This document shows positions 23,663-34,500 of a stretch of DNA of 64,000 bases, piece after piece. The translations under genes and the position numbers were made by a program. The DNA comes from Epiperipatus broadwayi (lineage: Eukaryota; Onychophora; Udeonychophora; Euonychophora; Peripatidae): assembly GCA_028023455.1 (NCBI GenBank), contig JAQFVV010006199.1:558001-622000 (forward strand). Direction: 5' to 3'. The notes beneath the pieces were generated by a model that saw only the letters and a program-made list of their open reading frames with translations, was not told the origin of the DNA and searched no databases. Position 1 is the first letter of the stretch. Each line of letters starts with the position of its first letter.

Positions 23663-23825
23663 TGGTTTTGATGATCCGAAGGATCGGCCAAAAAATGCAC
23701 TACTCTGATCAAACATTTTTTTAATTACATTATTCATGGCAGCACTGGAATTTGCAGAGAAGGGGATCGATGGTTTTGATGATCCGAAGGATTGACCAAA
23801 ACATGCACTACTCTGAACAAACAAA
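23663..23825 (+). repeat. Two diverged direct copies of a 'GATGATCCGAAGGAT' module
   Basis: 23663-23715 and 23771-23825 both read TGGTTTTGATGATCCGAAGG, then ATGCACTACTCTGA, CAAAC. TCCGAAGGA forms a short hairpin in each. The layout TGATGA + hairpin + CCAAAA is reminiscent of a worn hammerhead core, but C3 and the GAAA are not intact, so I do not call a ribozyme. (TA)n follows with another small duplication of TCTGAACAAACAAAT. Confidence 0.6.
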
Positions 23826-23829
23826 TATA

Positions 23830-25007
23830 TATATATATTATATATATATATATCTGAACAAACAAATATATATATATATTAGAAACATTCCATGACGACA
23901 TTTTGAAAACTATTTTAAAAAAATTTATGAAACAACATTATTTAATAAAATGTAAAAATTGCATTTTAAAATTACCATCTGATCAAGCCAAGCTTATACT
24001 TTTAAAAATAATGACAAACCACAGCCATTTTAGTAGTCTGGTAGCTGTTCTTGTGCAAAATTCCTTTTTTGCGTGAATTATGTAAAATGGTGCTGGAATG
24101 TACACTTTTGCAATTTGTTTCACCTTAAAAAGATGTGTATGGAAGCACAGTGATGGGCTTACAATTATTACTATCTAAAACTACATCAGATTGTGTGAAA
24201 AATTATTGCTTCAAATGAATATAAAAAGAGTTATGGCTTTGAATTCTATACTCCCTCACATCATACTGTAGTGATATGTGAAGTGTGCGCTATTTGCATA
24301 GTACCATGAAGCACAAAAGTGGGCCATAATATTTGTGTGCAATGCCATCTAGGCCTGCTTAGTGGCTAATATGAACTGTTCTATAGGCTGCACAAATGGC
24401 ATATTTCTGTGCTTTTGTATGGAATTAGTGACATCAAGTGGCATGCATTGGCTAATTGATGAGTATCTTAATTTTTTTACCAAGCATTTTTTTTCCTCTT
24501 CAAAATATTAACAAAAACATCAAATTTCAAATATTACATATCTAACTAATTGAAAAATCATATGATACAATTGAATAATATATCCAAGTTTATCTGGGGA
24601 GGGGAAGGTAAGGCATTATATTTTAATTTATGTAAGAAAAGTTTTGTTAGAAAAAAAATAAAAGGTTAAAATAATATTTTATTCTAAAATCTTTTTTTTT
24701 TGAACGTTGATAAGTTATACCATTTTATTAATAGTACAAATAATGTTTAAAATACAATGCTAAACTGAAACAGAATCTTCTAAAAAAAATTAATCTCATG
24801 AAAGAAGAAGCCAATTATTATATTTGTTCTAGAAAGTATATTCCTACCTATAAAAATTGTCATATGTAAAATACATATCTCTTTTGACAGCAAAGTTACC
24901 AAAAGAAAACTACATATTCAGCATATAAGTGTAAATTAGATAAGATTCCATTATAACCCTTTTTTTAAAAAAAGAAATTGCATTAAAATTCATTTAACTT
25001 ATTATTA
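23830..25007. other. Unassigned DNA; contains a relative of the 18.8-kb repeat
   Basis: 24250-24470 (TAGTGATATGTGAAGTGTGC ... GATGAGTATCTTAAT) resembles 18755-19033 in order and sequence but is diverged. Poly-T/A runs occur elsewhere. No gene was found. Confidence 0.4.
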
Positions 25008-25150
25008 ACTGAAACACACAGGCTTATTATATACCTTTGTTTTTATATGTAACATATAGGGTACATGAGGACAGACTTTCACATGACCCTCCACTCTCCA
25101 CACTATCTCATAACACTGATACACTTGTAAACATATATGTTGAAAAGATA

Positions 25151-25211
25151 AATAATCGCCGATATAAATATTTCATGCTAAACCAGCAATCATCAGTTGG
25201 TCCAGATTACC
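25151..25211 (-). ncRNA. Type I hammerhead ribozyme, family A, minus strand, helix I damaged
   Basis: On the minus strand the core CTGATGA is intact (25190-25196), as are stem II and GAAA. The 3' strand of the inner helix I reads TCGGC instead of TTGGT, giving two mismatches against ACCAA. The outer helix I is intact. Confidence 0.55.
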
Positions 25212-25621
25212 ATCTCTACACATATATACTATAAGTGCTCAGATATATATTAAGATAGCCAAACCTCATACTTTAATGAACAGGCTTCAATCTACTCCAC
25301 ATTCCAACTCTTCAACTGTCCATCCAATTAAAAATCTGATGATGGAATGCTCATAGACCACCCTAAGGCCAAGATTCTTGTCACACCCATGTTGACCTAA
25401 GGTCAATGTGACCCCTCATGTACAGTAGATAATCCATTTAATACATATAACAAGGGATGGGCAGACATCTCTACTATGTAATAACTGAAATACACAAGCC
25501 TATTATATACCTGTGTCTTTATATGTAATATGTAGGGTATATGAGCACAGACTTTCACATGACCCTCCACACACTATCTCATAACACTGATACACTTGAA
25601 CACATATATGTTGAAAAGATA

Positions 25622-25682
25622 AATAATCACCAATATAGGTATTTCATGCTGAACCAGCAATCATTAGTTGGTCCAGATTACC
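25622..25682 (-). ncRNA. Hammerhead ribozyme, family A, minus strand, core G lost
   Basis: The fold is conserved, including inner helix I (ACCAA with TTGGT), helix II and helix III, but the core reads CTAATGA (25661-25667). The change is at G5, an invariant residue of the catalytic core, so this copy should be inactive. One loop II base also differs (GGTTC for GGTTT). Confidence 0.6.
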
Positions 25683-25915
25683 ATCTCTATACATATATGC
25701 TATAAGTGCTCAGATATATATTAAGATAACCAAACCTCATACTTTAAAGGGTAGGCTTCAAGAATCTTAGCCTCAGAGTGGCCTTTGAGCATTCCATCAT
25801 CTACTCCACACTCCAACTCCTCAACTGTCCATCCAATTGAAGCCTGTCCATTAAAGTATGAGGTTTGGCTACCTTAATATATATCTGAGCACTTATAGCA
25901 TATGTGTGTAGAGAT

Positions 25916-25976
25916 GGTAATCTGGACCAACTGATGATTGCTGGTTTAGCATGAAATACATATATTGGTGATTATT
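25916..25976 (+). ncRNA. Type I hammerhead ribozyme, family A, intact core
   Basis: The core CTGATGA (25931-25937), stem-loop II (TGCT, GGTTT, AGCA), GAAA and helix III (ATA, CA, TAT) are present, and cleavage is expected after the A before TTGGT. Inner helix I ACCAA with TTGGT is perfect. Outer helix I GGTAATC with GATTATT pairs fully using two G-U pairs, with bulge TGG between them. Confidence 0.75.
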
Positions 25977-26089
25977 TATCTTTTCAACATATATGTGTTC
26001 AAGTGTATCAGTGTTATGAGATAGTGTGGAGAGTAGAGGGTCATGTGAAAGTCTCTGCTCATATACCCCATATATTAATTTATTATTGT

Positions 26090-28486
26090 ATTTATTTTAA
26101 AAAACATGTCAATTCTTCATGCTTGAAATAAAATGTTTAAACTAGTTATGTACTTTTTGTTAAAGTAAAAATAGTATTAGGCAAGAGAATTAACATTGCA
26201 ATTGATTAGGAATAAATAACAGTAGTGAAACCATAAAGAAGTTTGCAGTTGAATATTTAAATAAATATTTCAATCTAAATTACAAGAATAAAAGCTATGA
26301 AAATGAATTTTTTTAAATAAGTGTTTCAGTGATAATTTCCTATATTGAAAATATTCTTAAAAGCCCAATGGATATTTTTAAGAAGACCTAATGTAAAAAA
26401 ATCCCAAAATCTGTATATCTTCAATGAGAGAGAAGATTTTTGAAATTTTCATATACAGTAATAATTTTGTAAATAAATGTATATTTGCATTTATGTTTAC
26501 ATTGTTATAGAAAATAATAACACAATGTGTAGAAGTAAAATATTATTGATATTTTTTATTACATTTTTTAAAGGGTAAAAACTGAGTACAAGAGTTAAGT
26601 ATTAGAATGGACTTGTGTGTATATGAGAATCTAATATTAAATGAATTAATATCTTTTTAGATTAATCACTTATATATGTATACAAACTGTAAATTTGTTT
26701 ATTTAATTTATTTAGTTGTGTCTAGGAAAAATAAAGTAATTTTTATGAAATTATAATTATTATTACCACTAATATTGTTATTTAAAGTAGGAATAACATT
26801 GTTATGCATGCTTTATTCTTGGAAATTGCTATTATGCAATTATTTTTGTTACAAATATTATTTATTATTTTTTAATCAATTAAATTAATTGTATATAAAG
26901 AAAATTTTCATTTGTAAATTGAATTATGGCTAATCTTTTTTCTTATTGTGTATTTTTATTATAAAAATGCTTTATGAATTTTCATGATCCAGGTATTTAA
27001 ATTAGCGTGTAAAGTGGTTCTCATTTATGATATTAATTGATACTGTTTATTAATTGGTGCACAAAGAATAGGTTATTGTGAGAAAAGATTTATGATCATC
27101 ATCATTTATGCAATTTTATATCTTGGCACTGGGAAGATGCAACATAATTATTATTATTTGCATTTAAAATATTAAATATTTTGAAAATAGAATTTGATGA
27201 CATCAGACAACTAAGACATCCATTTAAGCATTAATATTTTTAAGAATATTTGATTCCATTTGTTAAAAAATGATTTTGTATTTAATAATAAAGTGATGAG
27301 ATATTAAAAATTATTTATAGTAAATGAGTAAGATTTGGTCCTGGAAAAGTCTTCATTATATAAATACAATCACCTACCCAAAGACATATTTTCTTTATTC
27401 TTTTTAAAATTAAATTGAAAAAAAGTTTGATACTTATGTATAGCAATGTAATTTCTCATAAATTATTATTTAAGATTTGCCAAATCATCTTTCTTTGTAA
27501 GACCAACCAGCATATCTTTCCACCACTTTGTGCATAACTTTTTTCTCTCTCTCAGAAATTAGTTAATATTAGTTATAATGATTTAGCGTAAACATAAGAG
27601 TTTATGTTTAGGGCTTTGGAATGCTACTAATGCCAAAGATCTTATTATCATAGCCGGAAACACTTTTTTTCTAATTAGAGAATTCAAATTAGAGCTGTGA
27701 ACTTTATAGGAGTTGTTATCAAATTCACTATCATTAAATATTGGAATATCAAAAAATATATATTAAAAATGTTAAACAATGATAAACTACCAACAATAAT
27801 CAATAGACTATATTCTATTAATTTACTGTTGTAACCTTTAAGCAAATAAGTTTTGACTTATCTATGCATCCACTTTTATATAAAGTTAACTTGGCTCTTT
27901 GATTGTCTTTTCTGATCTCTGTCTATAAGCTATCATTAAACTTGATTAAGAACATCATATTTTGTTTTCTAACTGTATTGATAATGTTTAAAAAAGACTT
28001 GATAAATAACCTCTTATTATGGAATGAGGGTTGAATTCTAATGAAAATTTCTGTTTTATCCAAGATTATGATTTTTCTTTTATGCAGTTAGTTTAGATAG
28101 CCATCTAATTATTGGTCTGTAAATAGAAATTAACTATTATTGATTAAATATTAAAATTATCTGATAATCCATATTTGTCAGATGACTATCAATATACTAA
28201 ATTTAAAAGCAAATTTGAATGTAATATGGCATGACCTTCACTATTGATGAGAATAGTATCATACTTCTATGTATGTTGAATCCATGGTTTGCTTTTAGGT
28301 TTTTCTAAATATTATGATTGGATAAAATGTGTAAAAGAGTTGGAAAGCAATGACAAACTATTGTGTAATGACCATTAAATGTTATCATTTGATTATAATA
28401 TCCTAGATTCTGTAATATGATGGCAGACAGTATCTAGTTTTCTTCTTTGAAATATGATTTTGTTTTACAATACAACCTTTTTCATA
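26090..28486. other. AT-rich DNA, no gene recognised
   Basis: I see no domain-bearing frame, RNA gene or clear repeat on either strand. From about 27600 to 28400 the plus strand is T/G-leaning, which could mean an old minus-strand retroelement, but no motif supports it. Confidence 0.45.
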
Positions 28487-28720
28487 CCTGCACTTTTATA
28501 TGTAATATAGGGGGTTTGAACTCAGACTTTCACACAACCTTCAAACATCCATGCTATCTCATACCGCTGATATCCTCGATCACACATGTCGAAAAACTAA
28601 AAAAAAAAAATCTAATGATTCGTTGCTTGGTAGATTATGTGATAGTCGAATACCAGATAGCTTCAGAATTAATTATTCTACCTTTATCTAAACTGCTCAG
28701 GATTTTGCACAAATGCATGA
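28487..28720 (-). repeat. Highly diverged family A unit
   Basis: TTTTATATGTAATATAGGGG, CAGACTTTCACA and GCTATCTCATA follow the order of minus-strand family A units (compare 25045-25110). Beyond an A-run, ACCAGATAGCTTCAG ... TTATTCTACC sits where the ribozyme should be. The core is no longer readable. The overlapping frames are chance. Confidence 0.55.
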
Positions 28721-30049
28721 GCATATTTAATGCAAAATTATTTCCAAATATCACAATGTATTTCGGATGTTTTTTTTTTAAATATAGGATGGATAAAAAT
28801 TGCTCATAAATTACTATTATTATCATCCGTAGCAAGTCCAATAAAAATAACATTACTTTTAGTAAATAGTTTAATTTGTCTTTTATTTTTGTCATTTACA
28901 TATTTTATCGCCTTTTTAAAAATATTTTTATAGTAAATTTTAAAATATTTTCTAAACTTGTAGAAATTTTATGTTTTTTTAATCTTTTTCTTATTTACTT
29001 TTAAAATTTAACCTAAAATTGAAATGTTTTTAAATACATTTTTTTTTTTCGAGTAACTTTTCTGCAAGATTTAAGATAGTTTCAACCATCTGTTAGAACG
29101 TAAATTAGTACTTAGTGATCTAGCAGGCGCATCTAATTCAGACGTCGTTTTGACAGCAAAGAAACAACTCTTGGGAATAAATAAAGATTTTTTTTTAAAA
29201 AAAAAAAGAGGGCACATTAGAGAAGTAAAAAATTGATAATGTATGTCATTTAAAAAAAAAAATCATATTTACTATTCTTTTAAATTCAAGTGTTAAATTA
29301 TTGCTAATTTGTTTTATTCCCTAGTGAAAAATATACGGGCTTTTTTTTTTTCTAATGTAAACAAATATTGTCATGGTTTACTTAATATCAACTAGCGAAT
29401 TTGATTAAATAAAAAAAAGTCTAAGCACTTTTTTTTTGTTAACAGTTATCAAAAGCAAAAAAAAAAAAAAACAGTGATAATGATACTTAATTTTACTTCT
29501 TAAATAAAAAAGGAATATGGTAAGTAAAATAAGAGAAAGTAACATATAAGGAGTGTGACGCATTTATTCCGGTTTGTTTATTTTGTATATTAATCTTTTA
29601 ATTATATTTACTTACAATTACAAAATAAATAAACATACAGTTTAAAAGTTATATTAATTATTTATTTTCCAATTCGTATTTTTTCTTTTTTTAAGGTACG
29701 TACTATGTTGTGTTTATAACTAATCGAATGCAACTAATCAATGATACTTAATATTCGTCAATAGAAATTTGCCATTTCTTGCAATTTTGTTAATGGCATT
29801 TACTCTAGCATGTTGCCATTTGGAGGTGTATAACAAACTTTATTTAACCAGCTCTTTATATTAAATATTGGGCTGTACTATTATTTATATGTACTGTATT
29901 TTTAATTAAGTATTTATGTAGACCGAAATCCGAACTAAGAATAATAGCAACTAAATAATGTTTACTTGTCATAAAAACAATTATTAAACATTGATAATCT
30001 GATCTCATATCAATATTTTGTTCAAAGCATTTAAAATCAGCAATCATTT
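28721..30049. other. AT-rich DNA, no gene recognised
   Basis: Poly-A and poly-T runs dominate. No repeats or domains were recognised. The frame 29856-30047 (-) is chance. Confidence 0.5.
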
Positions 30050-30298
30050 ATTTATCATCATCATCATTAGTTACTGCCAAAAATAATCGCATACACCAAA
30101 TCATACTATTTCTTCTTTTTTTTTCAAGCCTTCTTATCATTTGATCTATTCTTTAAATATTCATAATTATTCCCTTTCTTATGATCATCTACCAACTTCT
30201 TTTCTTTTTTTTTTTCACCTCATGCTCTTTCAACACATCTTTCATGATTTCTTTGCCTAATACATAGCTAATTCGTTTTCTCTTTGTCTAGTATTTTT

Positions 30299-30406
30299 TT
30301 TTTAAGTGTCATAGCATCGGCCGGGACGCGAACCCACAACCCGGGCAACTGCCTGCTAGTGCAAAGCAGTAGCGCTGACCTCTCGACCACCAATGCAAGA
30401 CTTGTT
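30299..30406 (-). mobile_element. tRNA-derived SINE with target-site duplication
   Basis: A 108-bp insertion in the RTE-like LINE, flanked by TAGTATTTTT on both sides (30289-30298 and 30407-30416). On the minus strand it has a tRNA-like head (30314-30396), about ten bases, and an A-run at its 3' end next to the target duplication. Such short bodies fit a minimal SINE or a retroposed tRNA. Confidence 0.8.
30314..30396 (-). tRNA. tRNA-like head of the SINE (pseudo-tRNA)
   Basis: The acceptor arms GCATTGG and CCGATGC pair over all seven positions. The A-box-like region is TGGTCGAGAGGTC and the B box GGGTTCGCGTCCC. An anticodon-type stem CTGCT/AGCAG encloses a seven-base loop TTGCACT with GCA in the anticodon position. 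The D-stem is poorly paired and the variable region is long, as in class II tRNAs, and position 37 is C. I judge it a retroposed tRNA derivative, not a working tRNA gene. Confidence 0.6.
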
Positions 30407-31796
30407 TAGTATTTTTCCCTAAATAAATAATCTTTTTTCACTTATTTTTATCAACTGTTTTATATTGCTAATCTTATTTTACCAAGTTATCATTTTCATA
30501 CTTCCTCAAATTCAAATTTCTAAAGCTACAATTTTTCTCTTGCTTTTCCCTAATTGTCCACTCACTTCTTGCTGTAAAGTATCTAATTTTATTCAGAAAA
30601 TATTTTTTTATTTTTAATAAAAACTTATTTAGCCGCCATGGCAATTCTCTTTCTAATTTTTTTATCATTTTAATTAACTTTCCAAATATAGTATTAACAT
30701 GTTATTATTATTATTATTTTTCAATGTTTATTCATTGCTTTCAACTTACCTTTTATTTTAATTACTTTAAACTTGTTTGCTGTTTATTTTCATCTCAAAT
30801 TTTTTATAAATTTTATTAATTCTATATAAAGTTTCTGTTATGTTTATTTTCACTGACTACAAGTACTGCCATATCATATGCAAATGTGATGTAATAAATC
30901 TTTTTATTTTCCATACAACTCTATCAATATTCAAGTAACATATTTAAAAACTTATCAAAATATAAATTAAACAATCAGTAAATAATAACTTTGTCTATTT
31001 CTTTAGTAAAAAGAGAATTAAATCTAACAAATATTTAATACACAAATTTCCTAGTAAAATTCTTTCCAATCTAAAACTCAATTTACATTATTAAATAATT
31101 TTTTAAGATTAAATATAAAGTAGTATTTTTTTCTTTATATATCTCTCAACAAGTTCTCATTAAATAAATTGCATGTATTATTTTTCTCCGTTTTCTAAAC
31201 TAATCTGATGAACATATACATATATCTAATCAACAGGAAATCCATCTAAATGATTATCAACATTTTAGTCAAAAGATTGTTAAAGATCAAACTCCAAGCA
31301 ATTTGAAGAGATCTAGTGATTATATACATGCCAATTAATGATCACAATGATGAATAGAAGTCATATATGAAGAAATTGAAAAAGAGTACATAGTTCTCTA
31401 ATAAAAGATTGATAGGCTGTAGTGAGATAAGTCAATAATAATAAAATATTAGAAAATTGTGGGATAAGAAATGATGAGGTTGAAACTTGATTAGTTTATT
31501 TTAAAGAAAGTAGGATATTGATATAGTATGTTGACTACATTTGATTTTACTTTTAGTTTCTGCCTTTACCCACTGGGAGTCATTGAAGCCATAATGGAAA
31601 ATTAATCAATAAAATAAAGATTCAGAAAGAGGATATTATTCTTGCTATAAAAAAATAAGTAAATATAAAACCAGTAGAGTTGAAACATTGTCAGTAGCAT
31701 ATAAAATCATAACAATATTTTTTAATATGACTAACACCTATTTTAAATTTAATCAAAAATGGTACAATATATATATATATATAAATTATATAGTTT

Positions 31797-31854
31797 AATG
31801 ATAAAAAATCAAATCAGATATCACATGTGACATCTGACTTGATTTTTTATCATT
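31797..31854. repeat. 58-bp near-perfect hairpin
   Basis: AATGATAAAAAATCAA pairs with its inverse at the far end around the centre CACATGTG, with three mismatched positions. It could be the joined ends of a foldback element or a structured RNA stem. A (TA)n run lies just upstream (31768-31782). Confidence 0.85.
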
Positions 31855-32065
31855 TTATTTTTTGCTATTAAGGCTTTGGAAATTTTATATTGCTAAAGCT
31901 ATTAATATATGGTGTATCTGAACTTAGTTCAATCACATATGGCTATTTGAGTTAGATAGCTGGATTGGAGGACATATGGATGTCTGACAATTTCAGATTT
32001 TCTACTCAATAATTATACATTGGATAAAGTGCTGAGCTTGTCCTAGTATTTTTAATTTAATGCTT
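31855..32065. other. Flank of the 32.1-kb ribozyme
   Basis: No gene. Part of it probably belongs to the same family B repeat unit as the ribozyme downstream, but the boundary is not visible. Confidence 0.3.
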
Positions 32066-32128
32066 GAATATCCTGGCACCTCACTGATGATGCCAGAAGC
32101 AGAAACTGGTCTGGGATTGAGGATATTC
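32066..32128 (+). ncRNA. Type I hammerhead ribozyme, family B, intact core
   Basis: The core CTGATGA (32084-32090) is followed by stem-loop II (TGC, CAGAA, GCA), GAAA, helix III (AC, TG, GT) and cleavage expected after C32111. Inner helix I is CTCA with TGGG. After an internal loop (GGCAC against ATTG) the outer helix I GAATATCCT pairs perfectly over nine bases with AGGATATTC (32120-32128). Here 10.1-11.1 is a normal U-A pair. This is the most convincing family B fold in the window. Confidence 0.8.
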
Positions 32129-33639
32129 TCAAAGCTTGTTAAGAGCTTATTTTGCAAGCTCTATATATAACATTATATAGTTTCTACAAAAGAAGACAAG
32201 AAAAAATATTTCTACTAGTTGTGGAAAATCTGAAACATTTGAAATAACAACTGTTTTTAAAATGTATGTATGTTACACTCCAACTCTTTTTTATGTGTCT
32301 CTATTATAGTTTATAGATAGTTTCATAAAGCAGGCACTAATATGCAATATAAGTTTGATGAAAAACAATATCTTCATATTCTTGGATTTTAGATTTATAG
32401 GATGCTGCTGATTATTGAATCTTTCAAATTCAACGAATAGTTTATGGAATGGCTTTAAAGAAAATATACTGTTTTAGCAATTAACATTCAAAAACTGAAG
32501 TGTTTTATTAATCAGTAATGGAAAAATCTATATTAGATAGTTATCAATTTGAGGATATTTTTGTAGCTATTTTATATAGAAGAATAGACATGCTGAGGCA
32601 CAAAATATATGCTACTTTAAAAAATATAAAGGATATTCACTGAAGTGATATAACTTTTTAACTATTTTAGTTATATTTAGAGTTGATATTTTGTCAAATT
32701 TATTATTTGAAAGTAAGACAATCCCTATTGACATAAAGCACTGAAAATGTTTTAAGAATGCTCCATAATATTTTGAAAATGTGATGGCAAAGTCAAAAAG
32801 CCGATCTGCAAGATCTGAAATGCAGCATGATATTACTGAATTTACTATTGCAAAGGTCTATTTTCAATATATTGGACTTGTGGAATAAATAAATATTTAA
32901 TAGTTTTTCAAAAGATATTTTGTGATAATACCTTAACCTAAATTTTTTTTTTTTTTTTTTTTTGGGGGGGGAGGATTTAGATTTATTTACATTATAATGA
33001 TTATCTCAAAAAAAATCTAAAAGATGTAATACTTGGGGGTCATAGTTGTGAATAGAATGTAATGGATAAGTTCAAGAAATCAAGGTGTTGAAAAGTGTCG
33101 ATAAAAAGAGTAAGATATTTAGCAAGTGGCATATGTGTGTGTATTTGAGATGTGATTCAATAACTTGTTTGAATTATCACTTCAAAAATTACCTTTAACT
33201 TTTTCATTTTTCATTCTTACTTCTAGGTAATGACGTATATGTGTGATGTTATTAGTATTAAATAAAGTACTGATTCTTTTTTTTTATTAATAAACAAATA
33301 TTAATCATCATCTAATTTAATAACTAGTTAGTCTTTAATGTGTCAGTCATGATCGTGCAAATAAAGATTATTTTGAAGAAAAAAACAAACAAATACTAAT
33401 TGTTATAAACATAGCTTTTTTTGAGATTATTATTTTTTATTTTAGAATATTATATATATAATGACAAGAATGTTAAAAGAAAAGCTATGCCAATAATAAA
33501 AACATAGAAATGCAAAGACGTAGCCAAAATTATAAAACTTCAAAAGAAATATTAAAGTTTGGCACTAAATAAGTATTAGACTATAATATTAAGATTTGAT
33601 AAACATAAGGCAAAGCTCAGGGTTCTCTATTAGTGTGAT
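32129..33639. other. AT-rich DNA, no gene recognised
   Basis: A long poly-T followed by an eight-G run is at 32942-32972. Nothing coding is recognisable. Confidence 0.5.
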
Positions 33640-34080
33640 CTATGCGCATAATAACAGGAGAGCCATAGGGGTAACATTGATCATCATAATAATCATTAAA
33701 CATTATAAATACTCTTATTATGATTAAAAATAAATTTTAAGAGAAGCCTCAACTCACTCTTAAATCTACAAAAACTCTTAATATTTACAGCATATACCAC
33801 AGAGTAGTTAGGTTATAATATAATTTCTTTCTTATAATAATTTTTATTACCCCCCCCCTATAATCATATACCAACATCTTGTTGCCATGATCAGATCCCC
33901 AATTCAAGATTTAGATAAAAATAATCATGTTCTTTAAATCTTATTTGTCTATTTGTGCCACTTTTCTTTTCACAATAATTTATTTTATATAAAATATTTT
34001 TTCATATTAAATTATAACATTAAGATCTCAGGTTCATTATAAATATTCTTAATATTAGATTTATCAGTCTTTATTTACTT
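33640..34080 (-). pseudogene. CR1/Jockey-like LINE 3' end
   Basis: On the minus strand NYSVVYAVNIKSFCRFKSEL corresponds to the conserved C-terminus 'W N.LP..VV.A.....FK..LD' of CR1/Jockey elements. GGATCTGATCATGGCAAYAA is shared with the plus-strand fragment near 43975, showing one family. A C-run (33850-33858) interrupts it. Only the last part of ORF2 and some 3' sequence remain. Confidence 0.5.
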
Positions 34081-34329
34081 ATAAGTTGTAATCAAATGAA
34101 TGTTATTCTAGTGAATGGTGTGAGGAGACATACACTTATTTCATAGACTATACAAAAATTTATGTAGGGTATTTATAAATTATATATATTATTAATAATA
34201 ATAACGAGCACTATATAATATACTGATCATTATACAATTAAAATATAATTATTTATATGATTGTGAATGTACTCTTAGTATGTAGAATATGTAATTTCTA
34301 ACAAATGGAATAAAAACAATATATAACTA

Positions 34330-34500
34330 TTGGTATTGTAATGGTAAGAAAAGTAGAGTTGCTTTAATCTAACCTAGAGATGCAGATAGAAGGGGTTCAA
34401 ACCTCATCTACTCCTCTAGATTGCTACTAAGCGACTTACTCCTCGAACCTCACTAGAATTTAATCTTAATGTATGCCCAGTGGTCAGGGAGAGAAGAGAC
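34330..34500 (+). mobile_element. Possible tRNA-derived SINE
   Basis: GGGGTTCAAACCTCATCTAC (34394 on) is a good RNA polymerase III B box, and AATGGTAAGAAAAGTAGAG some 55 bases upstream sits where an A box would be. The tail ...CCAGTGGTCAGGGAGAG gives no match I can name. No target duplication was found. Confidence 0.4.

Larger units (their letters stand above)
25008..26085. repeat. Hammerhead-bearing repeat family A, cluster 2 (two minus units, one plus unit)
   Basis: Two head-to-tail units on the minus strand (about 25008-25760; ribozyme cores 471 bp apart) are followed by a partial unit on the plus strand (about 25840-26085). The junction 25757-25845 is scrambled: pieces of the unit (GAATCTTAGCCTCAGAGTGG, TCTACTCCACACTCC) are joined out of their usual order. 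All units share the blocks seen at 2.4-3.2 and 57 kb. No endonuclease or RT lies within reach. Confidence 0.85.
30050..31250 (-). pseudogene. RTE-like LINE, RT and C-terminal fragment, interrupted by a SINE
   Basis: On the minus strand: KKIYYITFAYDMAVLVVSE (30864-30900, motif C 'FADDMALL' with Tyr for one Asp), NKIYKKFEMKIN (the helix after it), then at about 30640-30480 KYFLNKIRYFTARSEWTIRE, which matches 'YGSETWTL' type C-termini, and the Arg/Lys-rich continuation. Beyond the inserted SINE (30299-30406) the frame resumes: VDDHKKGNNYEYLKNRSND, the usual 'R...W' end of such elements. The 3' end at 30052-30068 is (ATG)n on the minus strand, as at 59450. The endonuclease and most of the RT fingers are missing or too worn to read. 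Confidence 0.6.

Noticed and set aside
23664-23690. TTGATGATCCGAAGGATCGG as a hammerhead
   Set aside because: C3 is T, the GAAA segment is missing and helix I does not pair. Reported only as a direct repeat.
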